A stretch of DNA of 64,000 nucleotides from positions 1,935,501 through 1,999,500 of the forward strand of contig NZ_CP090066.1 of assembly GCF_021391535.1 (NCBI RefSeq), given 5' to 3'. Source of the DNA: Aurantimonas sp. HBX-1. GTDB taxonomy: Bacteria; Pseudomonadota; Alphaproteobacteria; Rhizobiales; Rhizobiaceae. The translations under genes were made by a program, and so were the position numbers. Shown piece after piece: positions 45,061 to 53,464 of this stretch (position 1 is the first letter of the stretch; every line of letters begins with the position of its first letter). The notes under the pieces are model-generated. The model was not told where the DNA came from, did no database searches, and saw only the letters and a program-made list of their open reading frames with translations.

Positions 45061-45192
45061 CTATCGCAGATCGGTCGTCCCGGTGGTGATCGCGCTTGGC
45101 GCCTGCTCCGGCAGTTCGGCCGTCGCGTAGCTGGCTGTCAGGACGCCGAATGCGGCGACCGCACCGAGAAGCGTCAGCAGTGTCCGGCGCAT
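45061..45192 (-). CDS. Small exported peptide, 43 aa
   Basis: ATG to TAG, 43 residues. A textbook signal sequence (MRRTLLTLLGAVAAFGVLTA, cleavage likely after SYATA at about residue 25) leaves a mature peptide of about 18 residues, ELPEQAPSAITTGTTDLR, polar and acidic-leaning. AAGGGG lies about 9 nt before the start. It has its own intrinsic terminator, which supports it as an independent transcription unit. It could be an uncharacterised periplasmic peptide or lipoprotein-like stub (no lipobox Cys is seen). No family recognised. Confidence 0.6.
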   Translation of the reverse strand: MRRTLLTLLGAVAAFGVLTASYATAELPEQAPSAITTGTTDLR

Positions 45193-45481
45193 GGAGGAAG
45201 GCCCCTTGAGATTGTTCGTGGTCACATCGTGCATGGAAGTAGTTTAACCCGTGTAAAAGCTCGCCACTGTGACGCAGCGCACGTCCCTATGTTGGGGTCG
45301 AAAATGCCCGGGCGGCCTTTTGGTTGCCGCGTTTCCGCCGAATTTTCAGAATTTCTCGAACCGCGTGGCCCGTATGGCACGCCAGGCTGGTGCCAACGAT
45401 GACTTTTGCGCCACAGTCCCGGCTTTCGCGCGCTGAACAGTTAACGCGCGCGGCGGCCACAATCCCTTAGATTTCATGGCA

Positions 45482-46504
45482 CTAGCGGACGATGCCGCAG
45501 TTCTTCAGGCTTGCTGCCATGGCCGCGATGGCCGCCTCCGGCTGCCGAAACACGATGTCGAGAACGGACCGGGCCGGACCTGCATCGAGGTCCTTCGGCC
45601 GGCCCAGTTCGGGAACCAGCAGGCGGGCCTGTGGAGAGACGAGCGCCGCGGCCCGGACCAGGGAATCTGGCAGGACGAATCGCGGGACGCGGCGTCGCAA
45701 TGACGGGTCGGTCACGGCGAGATGGCGGCCGATCTCGAGCAGCGAACGCGTACCGGCGGAGAGGATGAAGCGGCGCCCGGCGGCGGCCTGCCGCTCCATG
45801 GCGGCGACATGCGCATCCGCGACGTCGCGCACGTCTACAATACCAAAGCTGATGTCCGGTACGAGCGGCGCCCGCCCGCGCATCATCATCGCAATCAGCG
45901 TCGCCGAGGTGCCGGCGTCGGCGTCGAGCAGCGGGCCGAGCACGAAAGCCGGGTTGATGACGGCAAGCTCCAGCCCCGACTCCCTTGCTACTTCCCAGGC
46001 GGCACACTCCGCGACCGTCTTTGAGACCGCGTAGGCGCCGACGGAGGGATCGTCGATGTTCGACCAGTCCGCCTCGCCGTAACGGGCATCAGTGCGGCCC
46101 GTGTGGCCCTGGTAGACGGCGACGATCGACGACGTCATCACAAGGCGCTCGGCCCCGGCTGCATTCGCCGCCGCGATGACCCGCAGCGTGCCCTGCCGCG
46201 CGGCGGGCACGAGCGCGAATCGGTCGCGCGGCTGCGTCAGAGGGAACGGCGACGCCGTGTGGACGACAAAGCGGCAACCTGCCGCCGCCTTGGCCCACCC
46301 GGCATCAGCGAGGAGATCCGCCTCGACGATTTCCAGGCGATCAAGTTGCGCCCCGTGATGCGCCAGCGTGGCCCGGACCTCCGCGCCCTTGCCGGCGGAA
46401 CGGACACTGCCCCGCACCCGGTAGCCGCGCTCGAGGAGCCGCAGCGCCACGTGCTTGGCGATGAAGCCGGATATGCCGGTCAGCAGGACCGTGTCGGCCG
46501 CCAT
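45482..46504 (-). CDS. NAD(P)-dependent epimerase/dehydratase family protein (dihydroflavonol reductase-like)
   Basis: 340-aa extended short-chain dehydrogenase. The dinucleotide-binding motif is TGISGFIAKH near the N-terminus (residues 9-18), with VEADLLAD and VVHTASPF in the following Rossmann strands; the catalytic Tyr and Lys are in YAVSKTVAE, with Ser in VMTSSIVAV. The dihydroflavonol-4-reductase type is suggested by overall layout, but bacterial relatives reduce varied carbonyls. Followed downstream by about 290 nt containing the exported peptide unit; preceded by the rplQ terminator. Confidence 0.88.
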   Translation of the reverse strand: MAADTVLLTGISGFIAKHVALRLLERGYRVRGSVRSAGKGAEVRATLAHHGAQLDRLEIVEADLLADAGWAKAAAGCRFVVHTASPFPLTQPRDRFALVPAARQGTLRVIAAANAAGAERLVMTSSIVAVYQGHTGRTDARYGEADWSNIDDPSVGAYAVSKTVAECAAWEVARESGLELAVINPAFVLGPLLDADAGTSATLIAMMMRGRAPLVPDISFGIVDVRDVADAHVAAMERQAAAGRRFILSAGTRSLLEIGRHLAVTDPSLRRRVPRFVLPDSLVRAAALVSPQARLLVPELGRPKDLDAGPARSVLDIVFRQPEAAIAAMAASLKNCGIVR

Positions 46505-46563
46505 GCGTGGTTCCTCGTGTATCGTGGGGCTGGCCGCGGGCCATGCGCCGATCTGCGGACACG

Positions 46564-46586
46564 AAAAAGGGGCCGCTGGGGCCCCT
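46564..46586 (-). terminator. Intrinsic terminator of the ribosomal protein cluster after rplQ
   Basis: On the minus strand GGGGCC, a 5-nt loop, GGCCCC, then TTTTT. It lies about 35-55 nt after the rplQ stop and closes the alpha operon. Confidence 0.8.
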
Positions 46587-46620
46587 CTTCAGATCATCGG
46601 CTCAGAGCGCCCGACTGGGA

Positions 46621-47043
46621 TCAGGACGCGTCGTCCTGGCCCTCGTCCTCGAGACGCTCGCGGTCGATGGCGCCGCGTGCATCCGGATCGCGATCGACGA
46701 ACTCGATGACGGCCATCGGGGCGTTGTCGCCGCGGCGGAATCCGGCCTTCAGGACGCGGCAATAGCCACCCTGGCGGTCGGCGTAGCGCGGTGCGAGCGT
46801 GTCGAACAGCTTCGGGATGACCGAGCCGTCGCGCACCTTCGAGAGCGCCTGACGGCGCGCGTGCAGGTCGCCGCGCTTGCCGAGCGTGATCAGCTTCTCG
46901 ACGATCGGACGCAGGTCCTTCGCCTTCGGAAGCGTGGTCACGATCTGCTCGTGCTGGATCAGGGACGCCGCCATGTTGGCGAACATCGCCTTACGATGAC
47001 TGGCGGTTCGGTTCAGTTTCCGTCCGGCTTTGCCGTGGCGCAT
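46621..47043 (-). CDS. rplQ: 50S ribosomal protein L17
   Basis: Large-subunit protein near the exit tunnel. 140 aa, typical alphaproteobacterial length with an acidic C-terminal extension (ARGAIDRERLEDEGQDDAS). N-terminus RHGKAGRKLNRTASHRKAMFA, abbreviated, is diagnostic. It is the last gene of the cluster, 139 nt after rpoA. A strong hairpin between rpoA and rplQ may lower its expression relative to rpoA, and an intrinsic terminator follows it. Confidence 0.97.
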   Translation of the reverse strand: MRHGKAGRKLNRTASHRKAMFANMAASLIQHEQIVTTLPKAKDLRPIVEKLITLGKRGDLHARRQALSKVRDGSVIPKLFDTLAPRYADRQGGYCRVLKAGFRRGDNAPMAVIEFVDRDPDARGAIDRERLEDEGQDDAS

Positions 47044-47145
47044 GGGATTTTCCTCGGAAGTCTACCGGCTCCAGGGCCGGGGGTCGGGATCTTTGCGTCC
47101 CTGCCGACAAGCGACAGGCCGCCGTTCCTTTGAATGATTGAAAAC

Positions 47146-47170
47146 GCTCCCGGCCGATGAGGCCGGGAGC
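47146..47170 (-). terminator. Hairpin with T-run between rpoA and rplQ
   Basis: A perfect 10-bp stem GCTCCCGGCC with GGCCGGGAGC, 5-nt loop, followed on the minus strand by GTTTTC. It lies 12 nt after the rpoA stop, inside the alpha operon, so it looks like an attenuator or partial terminator before rplQ. Confidence 0.65.
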
Positions 47171-47182
47171 GGCAGTGCATGC

Positions 47183-48211
47183 TCAGTACTGGTCTTCGTA
47201 GCGCTTGGCCAGATCGTCGATGTTCTCCGGCGGCCAATCGGTCACGTCCATGCCGAGGTGGAGACCCATGGAGGCAAGAACCTCCTTGATCTCGTTCAGC
47301 GACTTGCGGCCGAAGTTCGGGGTGCGGAGCATCTCGGCTTCGGTCTTCTGGATGAGATCGCCGATGTAGACGATGTTGTCGTTCTTCAGGCAGTTCGCCG
47401 AGCGGACGGAGAGCTCCAACTCGTCGACCTTCTTGAGGAGCGCCGGGTTGAAGGCCAGTTCGGCGATCTGCTCGTCGGCGCCCGCACCGGCGCGCTGATC
47501 GCGCTGCGGCTCCTCGAAGTTGATGAACACCGAGAGCTGATCCTGGAGGATGCGAGCGGCGTAGGCCACCGCGTCCTCACCGGTGATCGAGCCATCGGTC
47601 TCGATCGACATGGTCAGCTTGTCTTTGTTGAGGTCCTGGCCCTCGCGGGTGGCCTCGACCTTGTAGGACACCTTCTTGACCGGCGAGAACAGCGAGTCGA
47701 CCGGGATCAGCCCGATCGGCGCGTCTTCGGCGCGGTTCTGGTCGGCGGGCACGTAGCCCTTGCCGGTGTCGACGGTAAATTCCATGCGAATCTCGGCGCC
47801 CTCGTCGAGGGTGCAGATCTCGTGCTCGGGATTGAGGATCTCGATGTCACCGACCGTCTGGATGTCGCCAGCGCGAACCACGCCCGGGCCGGACTTGCGA
47901 AGCACCATCCGCTTCGGGCCTTCGCCCTGCATGCCGATGTTGATTTCCTTCACGTTCAGGACGATGTCGGTCACGTCCTCGCGGACGCCCGGGATCGACG
48001 AGAACTCGTGCAGGACGCCGTCGATCTGGACGGCGGTGACGGCCGCGCCCTGGAGCGAGGACAGGAGCACGCGCCGCAGCGCGTTGCCGAGGGTCAGGCC
48101 GAAACCGCGCTCCAGCGGCTCAGCGGTCAGCGACGCCTTCGTCCGGCTTCCGCCGTTCTTGAAGACGACCTGGTTCGGCTTGGTGAGGTCTTGCCAATTG
48201 CTAGCAATCAT
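47183..48211 (-). CDS. rpoA: DNA-directed RNA polymerase subunit alpha
   Basis: Assembles the RNA polymerase core and contacts activators and UP elements. 342 aa. The N-terminal domain (1-235) has RGFGLTLGNALRRVLLSSL; the C-terminal domain (about 255-320) carries the helix-hairpin-helix segment LRTPNFGRKSLNEIKEVL, which binds DNA and regulators. Start gives MIASNWQDLTKPNQ, as in relatives. 201 nt separate it from rpsK, longer than usual, but no independent promoter was assigned. Confidence 0.97.
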   Translation of the reverse strand: MIASNWQDLTKPNQVVFKNGGSRTKASLTAEPLERGFGLTLGNALRRVLLSSLQGAAVTAVQIDGVLHEFSSIPGVREDVTDIVLNVKEINIGMQGEGPKRMVLRKSGPGVVRAGDIQTVGDIEILNPEHEICTLDEGAEIRMEFTVDTGKGYVPADQNRAEDAPIGLIPVDSLFSPVKKVSYKVEATREGQDLNKDKLTMSIETDGSITGEDAVAYAARILQDQLSVFINFEEPQRDQRAGAGADEQIAELAFNPALLKKVDELELSVRSANCLKNDNIVYIGDLIQKTEAEMLRTPNFGRKSLNEIKEVLASMGLHLGMDVTDWPPENIDDLAKRYEDQY

Positions 48212-48412
48212 GACGGATGCCTTCCAGTTTCCTCGCCACTATCCAATCGTGACGATGGTTCTGCTGCCGGAGCCCGGCGGACGGATCGCAAAGGCGATCG
48301 GACCCGGCTTCTCGGCGTAAATCGTGCTTCGGCGCGCCGAAAGGGGTGCTGGCCGACCGCCGCAACCTCGAGCGGCTGCGACGGACGAGATGCCCGTCGC
48401 AGCCGGTTCGGA

Positions 48413-48802
48413 TCAGACGCGGCGCTTCTTGCGCGGGCGGACGCCGTTGTGCGGGATCGGCGTCACGTCACGGATCGACGTGATGGTGAAGCCGGCGGCC
48501 TGCAGCGCGCGCAGTGCCGACTCGCGGCCGGAACCCGGTCCGCACACCTCGACCTCGAGGGTGCGCATGCCGTGTTCCTGGGCTTTCTTGGCGGCGTCCT
48601 CGGCAGCGGTCTGCGCGGCGAACGGCGTCGACTTGCGCGACCCCTTGAAGCCCTGCGCACCGGCCGACGACCAGGCAATGGTGTTGCCCTGCGCGTCGGT
48701 GATGGTGATCAGCGTGTTGTTGAAGGTCGAACTCACATGGGCGACGCCCGACGTGATGTTCTTGCGTTCGCGACGACGAACGCGCTGTGCTTCTTTAGCC
48801 AT
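48413..48802 (-). CDS. rpsK: 30S ribosomal protein S11
   Basis: Small-subunit platform protein. 129 aa, standard length. Diagnostic segments are THVSSTFNNTLITITDAQGN-like (HVSSTFNNTLITITDAQGN), TPFAAQTAAEDAAKKAQEHG and the C-terminal TPIPHNGVRPRKKRRV. ATG start in the usual context. It follows rpsM by 82 nt and precedes rpoA, the standard alpha-operon order; rpsD (S4) is not in this cluster. Confidence 0.97.
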   Translation of the reverse strand: MAKEAQRVRRRERKNITSGVAHVSSTFNNTLITITDAQGNTIAWSSAGAQGFKGSRKSTPFAAQTAAEDAAKKAQEHGMRTLEVEVCGPGSGRESALRALQAAGFTITSIRDVTPIPHNGVRPRKKRRV

Positions 48803-48884
48803 ATAAAATCGGTCCTGTTGATATCGACACCGCCGTGATTCCAGCGGCTACACCGGCAGCGCGCCCGAAGGCGTGCCGCGCGAA

Positions 48885-49253
48885 TTACTTCTTCTTGCCT
48901 GCGATGGCCTTTGCCGGGCCCTTGCGGGTGCGGGCATTGGTGTGGGTGCGCTGGCCGCGCACCGGCAGGCCGCGACGATGGCGCAGGCCGCGATAGCAGC
49001 CGAGATCCATCAGACGCTTGATGTTCATCGCGGTCTCGCGACGAAGATCGCCCTCGACCTGATAGTCGCGGTCGATCATCTCGCGGATCTGCAGGACCTC
49101 GGCATCGGTGAGGTCGTTCACGCGGCGCTCTTCGCCGAGATTGACCTTTTCGACGATCTCTTTCGCGAACGTCGCGCCGATGCCGTGAATGTACTGCAGA
49201 GCGATGACGACGCGCTTGTTCGTCGGAATGTTGACGCCAGCGATGCGTGCCAC
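48885..49253 (-). CDS. rpsM: 30S ribosomal protein S13
   Basis: Head protein of the 30S subunit that contacts the P-site tRNA and 50S. 122 aa from a GTG start, giving ARIAGVNIPTNKRV after the initiator, as in relatives; TAGGAG lies 7 nt upstream. An ATG two codons earlier would be only 1 nt from that ribosome site and is unlikely. The C-terminus is basic (RTRKGPAKAIAGKKK). It is preceded by a good promoter and a leader of about 130 nt, and by adk. No rpmJ or infA lies between adk and rpsM. Confidence 0.96.
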   Translation of the reverse strand: MARIAGVNIPTNKRVVIALQYIHGIGATFAKEIVEKVNLGEERRVNDLTDAEVLQIREMIDRDYQVEGDLRRETAMNIKRLMDLGCYRGLRHRRGLPVRGQRTHTNARTRKGPAKAIAGKKK

Positions 49254-49389
49254 AACCATACTCCTAGAATTAAATGGGCAGAGAAGCTGCCTCGCACAAG
49301 ATGCGGCAGCCCTACGGCCGACAGCGACCGATACAGGACTTCCGAACGAAGGCCTGCGCCGATCGCAAAGGATTCGCGAATAGGCGCAG

Positions 49390-49419
49390 GATATAGATCA
49401 TCGGGGCTTGACAAGTCAA
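49390..49419 (-). promoter_or_regulatory. Promoter of the alpha operon with palindromic -35 region
   Basis: On the minus strand TTGACT (49414-49419), 18-nt spacer and TATATC (49390-49395), about 140 nt before rpsM. The -35 is part of the perfect 12-bp palindrome TTGACAAGTCAA at 49408-49419. Confidence 0.6.
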
Positions 49420-49450
49420 CCGCCTGCCCCGGGTCGTTGCTGGCGCAGCG

Positions 49451-50098
49451 TCAGCCGTTGACAATGCGCTCGATGCTCTGGGTCACCGCGTCGACGTCCT
49501 GCATGCCGTCCACGCAACGCAGCGTGCCCTTGCAGTGGTAGTAGCCCACCAGCGGCGAGGTATCCTTGTAATAGGACCTCAGGCGCGTGCGCATGGTCTC
49601 GGCATTGTCGTCCGGACGACGCTTGAATTCGGTCGACTGGCAGACGTCGCAGACGCCCTCCACCTTCGGCTTGCGGTCCACGTCGTGATAGACCGTACCG
49701 CACTTGGCACAGGTGAAACGGCCCGAGACGCGCTTGACGAGCACGTCGTCGTCGACCCGCATCTCGATCACGTGATCGAGGGCCAGTCCCTTGGCGGCGA
49801 GCATCGCCTCCACGGCGTCGGCCTGGACCAGCGTCCGCGGATAGCCGTCGAGGATGAAACCCTTGGCGCAATCCGGCTGGTCGATCCGCTCCGAGACGAT
49901 GGCGTTGACGATGTCGTCGGAAACCAGGTTTCCGGCATCCATCACAGCCTTGGCCTGCAGGCCGACCTCACTCTGCGCGGCCACGGCCGCCCTCAGCATG
50001 TCCCCCGTCGAAAGCTGCGGTACGCCCAGCCGTTCGATCAGCCGATGGGCCTGGGTTCCCTTGCCCGCGCCCGGCGGCCCCAACAAAATTAAGATCAT
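49451..50098 (-). CDS. adk: Adenylate kinase with zinc-type lid
   Basis: Interconverts ATP + AMP and two ADP. 215 aa. The phosphate loop GPPGAGKGTQA is at residues 7-17 and DGYPRT at 84-89. The lid domain has four cysteines, C130, C133, C150 and C153, forming a Cys4 zinc site, unlike the zinc-free lid of E. coli. Its ATG overlaps the secY stop by 4 nt, so it is translationally coupled to SecY. Placement after secY is conserved across many bacteria. Confidence 0.96.
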   Translation of the reverse strand: MILILLGPPGAGKGTQAHRLIERLGVPQLSTGDMLRAAVAAQSEVGLQAKAVMDAGNLVSDDIVNAIVSERIDQPDCAKGFILDGYPRTLVQADAVEAMLAAKGLALDHVIEMRVDDDVLVKRVSGRFTCAKCGTVYHDVDRKPKVEGVCDVCQSTEFKRRPDDNAETMRTRLRSYYKDTSPLVGYYHCKGTLRCVDGMQDVDAVTQSIERIVNG

Positions 50099-51438
50099 TT
50101 GCCCCCTCGTCTCCCCCCTCTGAGCTTCGCCTTCTTGACCAGGCCCTCGTACTGGTGAGCCAGAAGATGGCCCTGAACCTGCGCGACCGTATCCATGGTC
50201 ACGCTGACGACGATCAGCAGCGAAGTGCCCCCGAGATAGAACGGAATGCCGGCGGCCGATATGAGAAATTCGGGTAACAGGCAGATCACCACCAGATAGA
50301 TGGCGCCGATCACGGTGATCCGTGTCAGGACGTAGTCGATGTAGTCGGCGGTGCGCTCGCCGGGACGAATGCCCGGGATGAAGCCGCCATGCTTCTTGAG
50401 GTTGTCGGCGGTGTCCTTCGGGCTGAAGACCACGGCCGTGTAGAAGAATGCGAAGAAGGCGATCAGCGCGGCGTACAGGAACATGTACAGCGGCTGGCCG
50501 TGCCCGAGCGAGGCGACCACGGTGGTGGCCCAGGGGGGCAGCTGCGTCGTGTCGGTGAAGTTGGCGACGGTGACCGGCAGCAGCAGCAGCGACGACGCGA
50601 AGATCGGCGGGATGACGCCCGAGGTGTTGAGCTTCAGCGGCAGGTGCGAGGTGTCGCCCTGGAACATGCGGTTGCCGACCTGGCGCTTCGGATACTGGAT
50701 CAGCAATCGGCGCTGCGCCCGCTCGAAGAAGACGATGCCGGCGATGCACGCGATAGCGACGACGATCACCAGGAGGATGATCCCGGTCGACAGCGCGCCG
50801 GTCCGGCCGAGCTCCAGGAGGTTGGCGATGGCCGACGGCAGGTTGGCGACGATGCCGGCGAAGATGATCAGCGAAATGCCGTTGCCGATGCCGCGCGCGG
50901 TGATCTGCTCGCCGAGCCACATCAGGAACATCGTCCCGCCGACCAGCGTGATCACCGCGGAGACGCGGAAGAACCAGCCCGGATCGACGACGAGGCCCGG
51001 CTGGGACTCCAGGCCAACGGCGATGCCGTAGGCCTGCACGGTCGCCAGAAGCACCGTTCCGTATCGCGTGTACTGATTGATGACCTTGCGGCCCTGCTCG
51101 CCTTCCTTCTTCAGCGTCTCCAGCGACGGCACGACCGAGGTCATGAGCTGGATGATGATCGACGCCGAGATGTACGGCATGATTCCGAGGGCGAAGATCG
51201 CCATGCGCCCGATGGCGCCGCCGGAAAACATGTTGAACAGGCCGAGAATGCCCGTGGACTGCTGCTGGAATGCCTGCGCCAGCGCGTCGGGGTCGATGCC
51301 GGGCATCGGGATGTAGGTCCCGAGCCGATAGACCAGAAGCGCGCCGAGCGTGAACCAGATGCGCTTCTTGAGGTCCTCAGCCTTCGAAAAGGCGGAGAAA
51401 TTCAGGTTAGCGGCGAGTTGTTCCGCAGCCGATGCCAT
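50095..51438 (-). CDS. secY: Preprotein translocase subunit SecY
   Basis: Channel-forming subunit of the Sec translocon in the inner membrane. 447 aa with ten transmembrane helices. Diagnostic segments: FSKAEDLKKRIWFTLGALLVYRLGTYIPMPGI (abbreviated: KRIWFTLGALLVYRLGTYI), LMTSVVPSLETLKKEGEQG and the C-terminal FIPGIRPGERTADYIDYVL. The last residues are basic (RGGRRGGK). It follows rplO by 144 nt and overlaps adk by 4 nt. Confidence 0.97.
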   Translation of the reverse strand: MASAAEQLAANLNFSAFSKAEDLKKRIWFTLGALLVYRLGTYIPMPGIDPDALAQAFQQQSTGILGLFNMFSGGAIGRMAIFALGIMPYISASIIIQLMTSVVPSLETLKKEGEQGRKVINQYTRYGTVLLATVQAYGIAVGLESQPGLVVDPGWFFRVSAVITLVGGTMFLMWLGEQITARGIGNGISLIIFAGIVANLPSAIANLLELGRTGALSTGIILLVIVVAIACIAGIVFFERAQRRLLIQYPKRQVGNRMFQGDTSHLPLKLNTSGVIPPIFASSLLLLPVTVANFTDTTQLPPWATTVVASLGHGQPLYMFLYAALIAFFAFFYTAVVFSPKDTADNLKKHGGFIPGIRPGERTADYIDYVLTRITVIGAIYLVVICLLPEFLISAAGIPFYLGGTSLLIVVSVTMDTVAQVQGHLLAHQYEGLVKKAKLRGGRRGGK

Positions 51439-51582
51439 GAAGGGGATGTCTCCGGGTTGTCGTCCCGCATGTCGGTCGGGAGACGCTCAGGCGAAACCCG
51501 CCGGCCCGGGCAGAGAAAGCAGGCTCCCTCGCCGAGGGAGCCCGAGAGATAGGCGGGTCGGACGCGGGGCGCAAGCCGCCGC

Positions 51583-52053
51583 TTACGCGGCGGTGGCGGT
51601 CCCGGACGTCACCGATCCACCGGCCTTCTCGACCTTCTCGATCGCGGACTTCGAAGCGCCCGCGACAGTGATGGTGATCTTCGCGGAGAGCTCGCCATCG
51701 CCCAGGAGGCGCACGCCGTCCTTGGTCCGGCGAACAATGCCGGCGGCCTTCAGGGCAGCGACGTCGATGTCACCGGAAGCATCGAGCTTGCCGGCGTCGA
51801 TCGCCTGCTGGATGCGGCCCACCGACACGACGGTGAAGTCCTTGGCGAAAATGTTGGTGAAGCCACGCTTCGGCAGGCGCCGGAACAGCGGCATCTGACC
51901 GCCCTCGAAGCCGTTGATGGCCACGCCCGAGCGGGATTTCTGGCCCTTCACGCCGCGACCACCGGTCTTGCCGGTGCCCGAACCGATGCCGCGGCCGACG
52001 CGCTTGCGCGAGTGGGTGGCACCGGGCTTGTCGGAGATCTCGTTCAGATTCAT
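51583..52053 (-). CDS. rplO: 50S ribosomal protein L15
   Basis: Late-assembly 50S protein. 156 aa, with the family's glycine-rich, basic N-terminus (NEISDKPGATHSRKRVGRGI) and KGQKSRSGVAINGFEGGQMP. The C-terminal VTVAGASKSAIEKVEKAGGSV is typical. Sits between rpmD and secY, as in the spc operon. Gap of 121 nt to rpmD and 144 nt to secY, slightly long; no gene was found in either. Confidence 0.96.
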   Translation of the reverse strand: MNLNEISDKPGATHSRKRVGRGIGSGTGKTGGRGVKGQKSRSGVAINGFEGGQMPLFRRLPKRGFTNIFAKDFTVVSVGRIQQAIDAGKLDASGDIDVAALKAAGIVRRTKDGVRLLGDGELSAKITITVAGASKSAIEKVEKAGGSVTSGTATAA

Positions 52054-52174
52054 CAGTCTTCTCCTGGAGTATCCCCGACCGACTGTCCCGGTCTAAGGGG
52101 ACGGCAGAGATGCTCTGGCAATGGGTTGTGGCTCTCGAAGCGACGCGGCCCGAAGGCCGCGCCCGCCTCGAAGA

Positions 52175-52378
52175 TCAGGCCTCCTCGATCACTCGAACGA
52201 GGTGGTGGACCTTGGCGATCATGCCGCGCACCGCAGGCGTATCCTCGAGCGTGCGGCGGCGGTTCATCTTGTTCAGGCCAAGCCCGACCAGCGTCTGGCG
52301 CTGTGCGTCGGGGCGGCGGAGCGGGCTGCCGATCTGCTCGACGGTGATCGTTTTACCCGCAGTCTTCGTGTCGGCCAT
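52175..52378 (-). CDS. rpmD: 50S ribosomal protein L30
   Basis: 67-aa ribosomal protein. The family motif is visible: ITVEQIGSPLRRPDAQRQTL and GLGLNKMNRRRTLEDTPAVR. N-terminal extension of a few residues (MADTKTAGK) is normal in alphaproteobacteria. In the standard spc position between rpsE and rplO. Confidence 0.95.
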   Translation of the reverse strand: MADTKTAGKTITVEQIGSPLRRPDAQRQTLVGLGLNKMNRRRTLEDTPAVRGMIAKVHHLVRVIEEA

Positions 52379-52429
52379 CGATTGGCTCCTTCACTCAAAG
52401 CGGCAAGGGCTGGACCCCTGCCCGTCCAA

Positions 52430-52987
52430 TCAATCCTCGGCCGAGGCCGAAACGCCGGCGAGATCGCGGCGGCGAGCCTGCAGGGTCGAGTACTTCAAGC
52501 CCCGACGCGCGGCAACGTCCTTCGGGTGGACCGCCTGCTTGAGCGCGTCGAACGTGGCGCGAACCATGTTGTACGGGTTCGACGAACCGAGCGACTTGGC
52601 CACCACGTCGTGCATGCCGACGGCCTCGAACACGGCGCGCATCGGGCCGCCGGCAATGATGCCGGTACCGGCTTCCGCGGCGCGCAGGATGACCTTGCCG
52701 GCGCCGTGCCGGCCCTCGGTGTCATGGTGCAGCGTGCGGGCGTCGCGCAGCGGGACGAAAATGAGGTCGCGCTTGGCGGCTTCCGTCGCCTTGCGGATCG
52801 CCTCCGGCACTTCACGGGCCTTGCCGTGGCCGAAGCCGACGCGGCCCTTCAGGTCACCGACCACGACGAGCGCGGCGAAACCGAAGCGGCGGCCGCCCTT
52901 GACGACCTTGGCGACGCGGTTGATGTGGACGAGCTTGTCGACGAAACCGTCGTCGCGATCGTCGTGTCTGTCATTGCGAGGCGCCAT
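52430..52987 (-). CDS. rpsE: 30S ribosomal protein S5
   Basis: Small-subunit protein involved in decoding accuracy. 185 aa. An N-terminal charged extension (NDRHDDRDDGFVDKLVHINR) precedes the double-stranded RNA-binding-like domain with VVKGGRRFGFAALVVVGD, GRVGFGHGKAREVPEAIRKA and GTGIIAGGPMRAVFEAVG. 106-nt gap to rplR, without a supportable gene. Standard position before rpmD. Confidence 0.97.
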   Translation of the reverse strand: MAPRNDRHDDRDDGFVDKLVHINRVAKVVKGGRRFGFAALVVVGDLKGRVGFGHGKAREVPEAIRKATEAAKRDLIFVPLRDARTLHHDTEGRHGAGKVILRAAEAGTGIIAGGPMRAVFEAVGMHDVVAKSLGSSNPYNMVRATFDALKQAVHPKDVAARRGLKYSTLQARRRDLAGVSASAED

Positions 52988-53093
52988 GTCCTGTTCCTTG
53001 TTCTTTTCCGGAGGCGTCTAAGCGAAGACGGCCGCCAGGGCGACCGTCCGGTTCGTGCCATTCCGCCGCCGCAATGCCGGCGGAACGGCAGGC

Positions 53094-53456
53094 TCAGAAG
53101 TTGAGCCCGCCCTCACGGGCGGAATCGGCCAGAGCCTTGATGCGGCCGTGATAGATGAAAGCGCCGCGATCGAAAACCACGTCCGTGACACCAGCTTCCC
53201 TGGCGCGCTCGGCGACGAGCTTGCCAACGGCAGCCGCAGCGGCCGTATCGGCCCCCGTCTTCAGCGCTTCGCGCAGATTGGCATCGAGGCTCGAAGCTGC
53301 GGCCAGTGTCCGGCCCGCCTCGTCGTCGATGATCTGCGCATAGATGTTCTTCGACGAGCGGTGAACGGACAGGCGAGGCCTGCCGTTCGCCACCTTCTTG
53401 AGCGAGCGGCGGACGCGCGAAGCACGGCGCCGCAGGTTTTCCTTCGGTGTAGCCAT
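53094..53456 (-). CDS. rplR: 50S ribosomal protein L18
   Basis: Binds 5S rRNA with L5. 120 aa, the usual length. Diagnostic segments RPRLSVHRSSKNIYAQIIDD and the C-terminal DRGAFIYHGRIKALADSARE, with a basic N-terminus (TPKENLRRRASRVRRSLKK). It follows rplF by 8 nt, so translation is probably coupled. Ordinary in all respects. Confidence 0.97.
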   Translation of the reverse strand: MATPKENLRRRASRVRRSLKKVANGRPRLSVHRSSKNIYAQIIDDEAGRTLAAASSLDANLREALKTGADTAAAAAVGKLVAERAREAGVTDVVFDRGAFIYHGRIKALADSAREGGLNF

Positions 53457-53464
53457 AACGAGCC

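Noticed and set aside
49254..49450. rpmJ or infA between adk and rpsM
   Set aside because: Expected from the E. coli order but not found in any frame; relatives often encode these elsewhere.
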